DNA of 55,716 bases from contig JAUWPB010000004.1 of NCBI GenBank assembly GCA_030611805.1, positions 1-55,716 on the forward strand, read 5' to 3'. Made by a program: the position numbers and the translations under genes. Shown piece by piece: positions 48,173 to 55,716 of the stretch. The stretch's first letter is position 1. Every line of letters starts with the position of its first letter. The notes below the pieces were generated by a model. That model saw only the letters and a program-made list of their open reading frames with translations. It had not been told where the DNA came from and did no database searches. This DNA comes from Nanobdellota archaeon (lineage in GTDB: Archaea; Nanobdellota; Nanobdellia; Pacearchaeales; GW2011-AR1).

Positions 48173-48211
48173 AATATAAAAACAGAAATAGAGTTAATAA
48201 ATTTAACTAAC
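48162..48211 (-). repeat. 50-bp promoter/start duplication, copy 2
   Basis: Identical to 47021-47070. Confidence 0.9.
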
Positions 48212-48238
48212 AATTGAATTGGATTTTAATATCAAAGT

Positions 48239-48802
48239 TTATGCCAGTGATAAACAATTATCAATTTCAGATAATGAATCAGAAACATCGCATTGTTTTC
48301 CATTTATAATTGGTGCGATTTCTATTGAATCCGGAGCATTGGAAAAAGCATCTGTCACATAAGTTAAACCTGCATTTTTTCCAGGGAGTTTTATCTGGTC
48401 TGTGCCAAAACCAGTGCTTTTATAATTTGCCAAATTTGCAATTTGTTGGTCTTCATTTGTTATTGTAAAACTTTTTACTGCTCCGTCTCCGGAAATTGAA
48501 ATAAGAATGTTACCAACTTCTATATCTTTAAGGTTTATTGAAAATTGAAATTCATTTGAAATAGAATCATAACAAGTGTATCTGCTGTTGATTGTAACTT
48601 CTCCAAAGACTCCGAAACAAGACTCCACATCTTCAAGCTCACTCTGTATTAGATTATTTACAACTACCCAAACAATTGAAACTAATGCAAATACTAATGC
48701 AATCAAAATTACAACAGTAATAACTCCTGATAAACCCCTTTTTAGATTTGGAAAAATTCTGGATTTGGAAAAATTCATTTTTGTTTTTTTGTTGGTTTCC
48801 AT
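48239..48802 (-). CDS. Type IV pilin-like protein, paralogous to the N-terminal half of 47096-48172
   Basis: KRGLSGVITVVILIALVFALVSIVWVVV; shares FSINLKDIEV, IIITNE/TITNE and PIINGKQC with the neighbour. Confidence 0.82.
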   Translation of the reverse strand: METNKKTKMNFSKSRIFPNLKRGLSGVITVVILIALVFALVSIVWVVVNNLIQSELEDVESCFGVFGEVTINSRYTCYDSISNEFQFSINLKDIEVGNILISISGDGAVKSFTITNEDQQIANLANYKSTGFGTDQIKLPGKNAGLTYVTDAFSNAPDSIEIAPIINGKQCDVSDSLSEIDNCLSLA

Positions 48803-48871
48803 TGATTGTTTTATTTACTCATTAGGGCTGATACCTCTTAAGTATGAAATTGTGTTTTTTAATATTTTGAT

Positions 48872-49342
48872 TTATATAATAATTTCGTATCCATATTGTT
48901 TTTCATTGCACATAAAAGTTTTTTCACCTTTTTTAGAACTTCCTATTAAAATAGGAATTAATATTATTTCATTTGCATTACTCACATCACCACTTATCTC
49001 TCCTGAAAAAGTTCCCCCTTGATTTAAACTATTAAAGTTACTTAAATCTTTTGTTTCGTGACTTCCTTCTTTGAGAATTTTTATTTGCATACCAAAAATA
49101 GGCACATTTCCCAAATTTGAAATATATAAAACCCCCTCAGAATAACTTGCATCAAAATCCACGTCAGCACAAACAAGTTCTATATTTTTTCCGAATTTTT
49201 CCCCATAGTCAACCATCACTCCTCTAAACCATAAAAAAATAACCAAGCCAATAATTATGACCATAGCAATTAATAATACTGTTGCAATAACCGGGGAAAT
49301 TCCTCTTTTATTAAAATTCATCTCTTTCATTTTATCAATCAA
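48872..49342 (-). CDS. Type IV pilin-like protein
   Basis: NKRGISPVIATVLLIAMVIIIGLVIFLWFRG. Confidence 0.85.
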   Translation of the reverse strand: MIDKMKEMNFNKRGISPVIATVLLIAMVIIIGLVIFLWFRGVMVDYGEKFGKNIELVCADVDFDASYSEGVLYISNLGNVPIFGMQIKILKEGSHETKDLSNFNSLNQGGTFSGEISGDVSNANEIILIPILIGSSKKGEKTFMCNEKQYGYEIII

Positions 49343-49399
49343 GCAATTTATAGTTTATAAATATTAAGATTTTACATCTATTAAAAATATATGCTTCTA

Positions 49400-49921
49400 T
49401 TAAGTTATGGTCTCTTTAATTTTTGCATCTTTGCAACTTACAAATCTTATTTTATTTTCTTCTTCCTGAAATCTAACAGGAGTAATTTCAATTGAATAAA
49501 CTTTTCCAATTTCTGAGGAACTTAAATTAAATATATTTTTTATTTTATCATTTGGTTTCATAGAATTTTTATTTAATGAATCAAATATAACTGCATTAGA
49601 CACCTTAGTTCCTCCTTTAATAAGATTTTGTGATAAATCTATTATTGCTAATTTTTGTTCAGAACTATTTGTTGCATGTATAAAATATCCTGCAATATCA
49701 AACCTCCCATTATTTCTTATTGTCACATTTAATAGATTTCCCTCTTCATAGTGAGCGTCTTCTACAAATATAGAAACTCCATCAGGGCAGTTTAAAGCAT
49801 CTTTTGGCACATATGTTTTCATCCATTGATAAACAAGAGAGCCCATAATTACTGCAAAAGTTATTAGCAAAACATAACCAATCATAATGCTTATTCCTTT
49901 TTTATTTTTTTTTATTTTCAT
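49400..49921 (-). CDS. Type IV pilin-like protein
   Basis: NKKGISIMIGYVLLITFAVIMGSLVYQWMKTYVP. Confidence 0.8.
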   Translation of the reverse strand: MKIKKNKKGISIMIGYVLLITFAVIMGSLVYQWMKTYVPKDALNCPDGVSIFVEDAHYEEGNLLNVTIRNNGRFDIAGYFIHATNSSEQKLAIIDLSQNLIKGGTKVSNAVIFDSLNKNSMKPNDKIKNIFNLSSSEIGKVYSIEITPVRFQEEENKIRFVSCKDAKIKETIT

Positions 49922-49936
49922 CTTTTAGTTTATCTC

Positions 49937-50023
49937 AGTTTGTAGTTCTTGGTTGTTAGTTTGTAGTATTTAGTTCTTGGTTTGTAGTTTCCCTTCTTCA
50001 CTACTAACTACTTACTAACCCCC
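49937..50023 (-). repeat. Heptanucleotide-phased intergenic repeat
   Basis: TTGTAGT TCTTGGT TGTTAGT TTGTAGT ATTTAGT TCTTGGT TTGTAGT. Confidence 0.8.
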
Positions 50024-50554
50024 CTATTCATCGCTAACATAAATCTGTGTTTCACCTTCATCTGTTAAACTAATTATAAAATAAAAGTTTTCTCCAGGTT
50101 TTAAGTCAAAAGAATATTCAATATCGTTGATTATGATTGTGATTTTATTACCCGGAAAAAAGAATTCTTTGCTGGAAGGTGTTGCCGCTTTGACATTAAA
50201 TTTGCTTGCAACTTCAGCATCAGTTATTACAACAATTTCACTTTCTAATTCCTGATATCCCATAACAATTATGCTTTCTAGATTCCCAAAAATAAAATAT
50301 AAACTTTCTATTTCTCCATATTCTGAGTATGCCTCAATAAAACCTTCTAAAAGACTAACCATTTGCTCTTCATCAAGCCCGCTATAAGTCCCATAATCTA
50401 AAATTTCTGCACTTTCAATTTTTAATTCTTCTCCTAAATCATAAACTTTTGTAGAAGTCCCTATTTTGGAATAATTTGAAACTGTAACAAATCCAATAAT
50501 TACTCCAATTATAATTATCGCAGCAATCAAATAAAATTGTCCTCTTTTTTTCAT
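50024..50554 (-). CDS. Type IV pilin-like protein (class III signal peptide)
   Basis: MKKRGQFYLIAAIIIIGVIIGFVTV. Confidence 0.75.
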   Translation of the reverse strand: MKKRGQFYLIAAIIIIGVIIGFVTVSNYSKIGTSTKVYDLGEELKIESAEILDYGTYSGLDEEQMVSLLEGFIEAYSEYGEIESLYFIFGNLESIIVMGYQELESEIVVITDAEVASKFNVKAATPSSKEFFFPGNKITIIINDIEYSFDLKPGENFYFIISLTDEGETQIYVSDE

Positions 50555-50590
50555 ATAAAAAATATTACAAAGGTGTTTATTAATGTTTTG

Positions 50591-50703
50591 GAGATTAGTT
50601 TTTAGTTCTTGGTTTGTAGTTATTAGTTTCTATTCTTCACTAAAGCTATCCAGAGTCATCCCTTAGGACCCACTACCAACTCCTCACTATCTACTAACTA
50701 AAG
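50591..50703 (-). repeat. Second heptanucleotide-phased intergenic repeat, abutting SRP RNA
   Basis: GATTAGT TTTTAGT TCTTGGT TTGTAGT TATTAGT. Confidence 0.75.
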
Positions 50704-50961
50704 TAGACTCAGAGGTTTGCTCATAGGTAATTAAAAAGCTACCCTTGTTCTCCCTCGGCCTTGCGACCTGTCAAGCATCTTAACAAATGTTTAGGGCTGC
50801 TCCGATCAAGGTCTGACCCAGTTCGCATCTGCAAGATCAAAACAGACAAAGCGTCAACGTCGGAACAAAGACTTTTCAACGCACTAATCACGCCCCTCCT
50901 TGCAGTCTGCCATAAAGCCCGTTTGCAAGCGGCAGAGGGCTAACCTGCCAAACCTAGTCTA
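50704..50961 (-). ncRNA. SRP (7S) RNA
   Basis: Minus strand carries GCGAACTGGGTCAGACCTTGATCGGAGCAGCCC (helix 8); ends TAGACTaGGTTTG / CAAACCtctgAGTCTA pair; strongly GC-enriched. Confidence 0.88.
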
Positions 50962-50986
50962 CGAGAATATAAAAGAATTATAGTAT

Positions 50987-51322
50987 TTAAGATTGTTGGT
51001 TTGTGAGAATTTTGATTTCTTTAAACAAATCTTTTTTAGTCAATGCCCAGGCAATTTTAATAATATTTTTAACAAATTCATTTTCCATATTAAACTTATA
51101 ATAATCTGACTTTCCAACTCTTCGCGATTTAATTAAAATTTCTCTTTCAAGAAGTTTTGGAAGAACAGCTTTCAAAGAATTATAACTAACTTCAGACTCT
51201 CTTGCAATTTCAGTGAGAGGGAAATCAAAAAAATAATTACCAATAAAAAAATCCAGAATTCTTAACTGGGGAGTATCTCCAACATATTCCAAAAATGCAG
51301 ATTTATTTTCTTTTTGTTTCAT
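50987..51322 (-). CDS. Winged-HTH transcriptional regulator
   Basis: TPQLRILDFFIGNYFFDFPLTEIARESEVSYNSLKAVLPKLLEREIL. Confidence 0.8.
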   Translation of the reverse strand: MKQKENKSAFLEYVGDTPQLRILDFFIGNYFFDFPLTEIARESEVSYNSLKAVLPKLLEREILIKSRRVGKSDYYKFNMENEFVKNIIKIAWALTKKDLFKEIKILTNQQS

Positions 51323-51431
51323 TGTTTTACTTTATTATTTTACAACATTGTAAATTTATAAATGTTTCTATGTATGCAATACTACTATCAAAGATAACAA
51401 CATTTAAATAAGAAAGAATTTTTAAGATTAT

Positions 51432-51689
51432 ATGGAAAAAGAAAAAGCCCAATTAATGTTTAAATTAGCATTTAGTAAAAAAAATTGGGGGGCTAAATAT
51501 GAACGGCTTGAACATTTTAAGAAGTTTTCAAATTTAGACAAAGTAATAAAAGAACTTCTTAAGTTAAAATGGATACTCTTTTATAAAAAATCAAACTACA
51601 AAGCCATGTCTCTAAATCCAAAATATAAAAAAGAAATCATAGAATTCATAGAATCACAACTTCCAGAAATTAAAGGAATGATTAAATAA
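51432..51689 (+). CDS. Small hypothetical protein
   Basis: 85-aa ORF. Confidence 0.5.
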   Translation: MEKEKAQLMFKLAFSKKNWGAKYERLEHFKKFSNLDKVIKELLKLKWILFYKKSNYKAMSLNPKYKKEIIEFIESQLPEIKGMIK

Positions 51690-52010
51690 TCAGTGAATAA
51701 TTCTCTTTTTTTTGTATTTTGGATGACTTGATATTTCAAGAATATTTTCAAGATTAAATTGCGTTATCTTTATTGTAGTTTCCATATTTTCCAATCTTTT
51801 TATTAATTTTTTTTCTTCCTCTTCCAATTGTGCTGAAACTATTTGTTTATTTAAATAAATAATTTTATTTTGTTCATGTCTTTGAATAGTTTCATCAACT
51901 AAATTATAAAGATTATTTTTTATGTCTTCAGAAATATCTAAACGTTGTATTTCTTTTTTCTTTTGTTCTATTAGTTTATAAAATTCTTTTTGTTTTTTTA
52001 AAGTGTACAT
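51690..52010 (-). CDS. Coiled-coil hypothetical protein
   Basis: 106-aa charged helical ORF. Confidence 0.5.
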   Translation of the reverse strand: MYTLKKQKEFYKLIEQKKKEIQRLDISEDIKNNLYNLVDETIQRHEQNKIIYLNKQIVSAQLEEEEKKLIKRLENMETTIKITQFNLENILEISSHPKYKKKRIIH

Positions 52011-52011
52011 T

Positions 52012-52749
52012 TTAGGGGGATTTTGCTTTACTTCTTGACATAAAAATTGCCCCTATTCCCAAAGCAACAATTAAAAATGCGATTATCAAACCAATTCCCT
52101 TGCCTGTTTTTGCAAAATCAGTCACCCCTGTAACTGCACCTGTTATAAAATTTGTTGAAGAAGATTCTTGGTTGGGTGATTCTGTTTCATTTTCTTTATT
52201 TGTTTCATAATCCAAAGGAACAAAATCAGGAAAACAATCTTTTGTTTCTGTTCTGTTTGGTAGATTGTCGCTGATATCTTCGCAAATTCTTATTTGAGTT
52301 CCATTTATACATTCTTCCCATTCTCCACACTGCCAGTAAGAAATATCATCAGAACCACTGCTTCCTCCTCCACCAGAAGGAGGGGTTACTCCATTTTCTT
52401 CAGGAGCAGAGATAGTAATTGAATTAGAAGTCCCATTTCCTTCATGTCCTGCCAAGTCAAATGCATAGATTATATAAATATAAGTTCCATCCTCTAATCC
52501 AATATCTAAATAATTTGTTTCTTCAACCGAAGTCAAAAAAGCAGAATTTTTGAAAATATTATAATAATCAATCCCGCTACAAGAAGGAGTGTCTGTTGCA
52601 GAAATCCATGTTAATTGAATCTCATTTCCTGATGCAGTTAAAATTAAATTTGATGGGTGTGTTGGAGGGTCGTGGTCTACACAAATTATTGCTGCACTTG
52701 TTAGATTAATTAAAAAAATTCCCAAAATTATTAAAGATATCTTTTTCAT
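52012..52749 (-). CDS. Surface protein with fibronectin-III-like domain and C-terminal TM anchor
   Basis: Signal peptide; DHDPPTHPSNLILTASGNEIQLTWISATD; C-terminal TM + RSKAK. Confidence 0.7.
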   Translation of the reverse strand: MKKISLIILGIFLINLTSAAIICVDHDPPTHPSNLILTASGNEIQLTWISATDTPSCSGIDYYNIFKNSAFLTSVEETNYLDIGLEDGTYIYIIYAFDLAGHEGNGTSNSITISAPEENGVTPPSGGGGSSGSDDISYWQCGEWEECINGTQIRICEDISDNLPNRTETKDCFPDFVPLDYETNKENETESPNQESSSTNFITGAVTGVTDFAKTGKGIGLIIAFLIVALGIGAIFMSRSKAKSP

Positions 52750-53930
52750 TATAAAACTCCTTCATTTCCCAATATGTCTTTTGCTTTTGCTTCAAACCAG
52801 TATTCTCCGCTGTTTATTAATGTTGCATTAAAGTCATCTTCATAATTGCCAGAGGTGTTTAGGTTAATAGATATCCATCCACTATTATAACAACTGAAAT
52901 TGCCAAAAATAACTCCTGTGCCTGGACAAAATGTTCCATCAACTATTTCACTAATTCTATAATAAACACTTGAATTATCTACTCCTGCTTTTTCATCTGT
53001 TACATCTAATTCTATTGGAATAATCTCATCATAAATAGAACCATTTGGTTGAATTAAATTAATTACTGGACCTGTTAAATCAATCATAAGAGTTGTGTTG
53101 TCTTCTCCGATATTTCCGTTTGTGTCTTCGGCAAATATCTTCAAGGTGTAATTTCCTTCAGGAATATTTGTAGGAACTGAATAAGGAAAATAATAAAATC
53201 CGCTCTGTTCCTGACCATTAAATCTAAATAATTCTTCTGAATAAGTAGAAACTATTGCACCATAACCATTCTCTTTTATTCCAACATTATCATCAATGGT
53301 TGCTTCAACTGTGAAGGCATTTCCATTTGCGAAATAAGTTGTTTCAAAATAATTCTTATTTAGAATATTTACCGAAGGTGCGAGGGTATCTTCAAGGTAA
53401 TATATCATCGCCGAAAGAGTGTACTGCCCGGGCCATAATGCGGGATGAGAACTAATCGTCAAATAAACTTCGTCGTGCTTGTCTAAATTATCAATTGCTT
53501 TGCTTGTTTCGTTATAGCAATAAAAAGTTCCATTTGGAACATCTAAAGTATTTAGCCCAAGAGGATGATTAATTGTGAGAAGAGGTTCTTCACTGCATTT
53601 TAATCCTATATTTTCGTGAAACATTCCTAAAAAATAATATTTTTTTACATATCCACTTAACTCAAAGTCCCCTTTCCAAACTGGATAAGCTGTTTGATTT
53701 TCAGATGTTATATTTATTCGCAGGATATGAGGGTATTGTTTATCTCCATAAAAATCCAGATAATTATAACTAAAACTTGCGGTTGTTGTGCTACCTGCTA
53801 TAAAGTTATCTATGTGAATCCCACTTATATTATTTAAAACTCCTGCATATTCTTCTTCTGCAGAAACAAATCCTAAAATTCCAATTATTAAAATCATTGC
53901 TGTGATAATTGTTAGTGTTTTTTGTTTCAT
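52749..53930 (-). CDS. Surface protein with Ig-like domains
   Basis: Signal peptide; DLTGPVINLIQPNGSIYDE, repeated cadherin/Ig-like motifs. Confidence 0.7.
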   Translation of the reverse strand: MKQKTLTIITAMILIIGILGFVSAEEEYAGVLNNISGIHIDNFIAGSTTTASFSYNYLDFYGDKQYPHILRINITSENQTAYPVWKGDFELSGYVKKYYFLGMFHENIGLKCSEEPLLTINHPLGLNTLDVPNGTFYCYNETSKAIDNLDKHDEVYLTISSHPALWPGQYTLSAMIYYLEDTLAPSVNILNKNYFETTYFANGNAFTVEATIDDNVGIKENGYGAIVSTYSEELFRFNGQEQSGFYYFPYSVPTNIPEGNYTLKIFAEDTNGNIGEDNTTLMIDLTGPVINLIQPNGSIYDEIIPIELDVTDEKAGVDNSSVYYRISEIVDGTFCPGTGVIFGNFSCYNSGWISINLNTSGNYEDDFNATLINSGEYWFEAKAKDILGNEGVL

Positions 53931-53932
53931 TT

Positions 53933-54532
53933 TTATATTGCAGATATTTCTATTCTATTATAGACAGGATTTCCTCCACTCGTATATTTAGCACCCGGAC
54001 TCATCCAAAATATATCACTCTCACTAGTTTCTAATCCTTTAATTTCTAAACCAAATCTATCTTCTAACTTCATTAGTATTTCTCCATCTGAAGTACAGGA
54101 AATTTCTTTATGTGTTTTTATGGAAGAATTTATTAATTCAGAATTAGTGCAAATAATATCTTCGGTTTTATCTTCATTAATCCTCATCATGTTTAGCTGA
54201 ATTAAGTTTCCACTTGCATTATTCGTTTTAATCCAAATATGAATATCAAATTTTGCTTTATAAAATCCATCAACATTTAAAGGTTCTGTTCTAAAAACAA
54301 TCCTGTGACCATCACTCCAATTAATTTCAATTTCGTCTTCTGGATTTGGAATTTCATTTGTCAGAAGTTTATGGTAAACTCCGTCATCTATCTGCCCATC
54401 CAAATAAAAAACAGGACCCTCAACCTCAACACTTCCAGTAATCTTTCCAAAGTAATCAAGCAAACCAGCAGACACAACTCCGATTAATAAAACTCCTAAT
54501 AAAATTCCTATTGTGATTGTTTTTGTTTTCAT
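53933..54532 (-). CDS. Secreted hypothetical protein
   Basis: Signal peptide, 199-aa ORF. Confidence 0.6.
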   Translation of the reverse strand: MKTKTITIGILLGVLLIGVVSAGLLDYFGKITGSVEVEGPVFYLDGQIDDGVYHKLLTNEIPNPEDEIEINWSDGHRIVFRTEPLNVDGFYKAKFDIHIWIKTNNASGNLIQLNMMRINEDKTEDIICTNSELINSSIKTHKEISCTSDGEILMKLEDRFGLEIKGLETSESDIFWMSPGAKYTSGGNPVYNRIEISAI

Positions 54533-54723
54533 TGATTTAGTTCGCCCCTTTTTTCCATCTCATAATATGTTTCTTCTCTGGCAAGTTCAAAATCCGGCTT
54601 TACATAATTTATTTTATGACTCCCACACCACTCCCTATCATAAAGATTGCCCATTAAAACTTTGTTAAACTTTCTTCCATCTAATTCATTTAATTCTCCG
54701 ATTTTTTCATCTATTGCTTTCAT
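54529..54723 (-). CDS. Small hypothetical protein
   Basis: 64-aa ORF overlapping the next start. Confidence 0.45.
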   Translation of the reverse strand: MKAIDEKIGELNELDGRKFNKVLMGNLYDREWCGSHKINYVKPDFELAREETYYEMEKRGELNQ

Positions 54724-54849
54724 TTGATTTTTTCTCCTGTTTGTTTGCCTTTTGGCGTGATTATGAACCCTCAGAAAGAGGGCATCATTTTTCTCCTCTT
54801 GTTTTTTCCTTAAAAAATAAATAGGAAAAATAAAAAATAAATTATTTGT

Positions 54850-55716
54850 TTATGCTACATTTACAGTTGTAGTTATTGTGTAAGTATCTGGAACTAACAT
54901 CTTTGGAAAGTAGTTTACAATTGCAAAACCAACTGATTCTCCTGATGGAACCGTTACTTCAAATGGACTTTCTAATTCTTCTGTAAGTAACATTGTTTGT
55001 AGAACTTCGCTTGTTACTTCTGTATTTTCTGGGTCATTCCAACCACCTTCAGTAAGTTGCACACTTACAAGCCATATTGCACCATTAACTGCTTCTGTCA
55101 TTTTTCCAACACTCATTAAAGCTATAATAGCATATGCTGTTGCCTGGACATCATTTGTTGTTATATTCCCTTGATTATCTGTTTCTATTTCTGTCCAACG
55201 CCAATCTCCTTGTTGGGCACCAGTAAGGATTACCTTAAGTTCATCTACCTTTTCTAAGTGTACTCCTGCTGTATTAAATGAATTTAATGCGCCTGAAACT
55301 CCCAAAATATAATTATCTTGGTCCCCCTCATTTATTGGGTCAAAGTTTTGGTTATTTCCATACATAACATCATAAATAACTTCTGTCATTGCATCTGCAT
55401 CTAAATCATAGTTGTTTTCAGGATAATACCTATCAAGAGCCAATGCTCCTCTAACACATAAATCTATATCCCAAGGAATGATCCCTCCAGTTCCTCTACT
55501 GGTTCTTATTAATTCAGCCCATTGTGTTGCGCTACCAACTGATGCTTTTTTATTATCATATCTTGCTTTTGCTAAAACTGCATATTTACCCTCACCAGTT
55601 ATTTCAGATAATTCAACTAAAAAAGTAAAATCTGGGCAACTATCAACACCTTTAACTGTTTCTGTTGTTCCATCATATGTTGGAACTGTTACTAATGCAT
55701 AATTATATGCATCAAT
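54850..55716 (-). CDS. Large surface/secreted protein with alpha/alpha-toroid (prenyltransferase/squalene-oxidase-like) repeats, runs off window edge
   Basis: Continuous frame to 55716: ...AELIRTSRGTGGIIPWDIDLCVRGALALDRYYP...TTNDVQATAYAIIALMSVGKMTEAVNGAIWLVSVQLTEGGWND. Confidence 0.6.
   Translation of the reverse strand: MDAYNYALVTVPTYDGTTETVKGVDSCPDFTFLVELSEITGEGKYAVLAKARYDNKKASVGSATQWAELIRTSRGTGGIIPWDIDLCVRGALALDRYYPENNYDLDADAMTEVIYDVMYGNNQNFDPINEGDQDNYILGVSGALNSFNTAGVHLEKVDELKVILTGAQQGDWRWTEIETDNQGNITTNDVQATAYAIIALMSVGKMTEAVNGAIWLVSVQLTEGGWNDPENTEVTSEVLQTMLLTEELESPFEVTVPSGESVGFAIVNYFPKMLVPDTYTITTTVNVA

Noticed and set aside
50761-50943. Plus ORF of 60 aa
   Set aside because: Antisense to SRP RNA
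1-55716. CRISPR arrays, cas genes, integrases, prophage modules, rRNA operon
   Set aside because: Looked for regularly spaced repeats and signature proteins; none seen

Overview
AT-rich archaeal window, most likely DPANN-like (Pacearchaeota/Woesearchaeota style; this is inferred from gene content only). It is densely coding on both strands. Recognisable genes: HtpX, LemA, PEP synthase, UMP kinase, RNase P Rpp30, ABC-F, PheS/PheT, thermosome, eS6, DEAD-box helicase, MacB-like ABC operon, a type IV pilin-like/secretion ATPase cluster, DPANN-style surface proteins, one transposase, a DUF2683/RelE-like TA pair, six tRNAs (two with introns) and an SRP RNA. The most unusual signal is a recurring architecture: the START or END of a housekeeping gene is present twice, and a single unrelated ORF or a short insert lies between the copies. 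I see it at ferredoxin (5' end), pheT (5' end), pheT (3' end), a pilin gene (50 bp promoter + start codon), tRNA-Gln (3' end), tRNA-Glu (5' half), and more weakly at the thermosome and tRNA-Tyr. One junction (5919-6194) is a three-part mosaic: ferredoxin 5' end + internal ppsA + antisense lemA 5' end, with all three parents elsewhere in this window. Second: a heptanucleotide-phased repeat family occurs in two intergenic regions and, in frame, inside the ppsA C-terminus. Third: a 13-bp tandem duplication frameshifts a methyltransferase. All alignments were made by eye; assembly chimerism has not been excluded.
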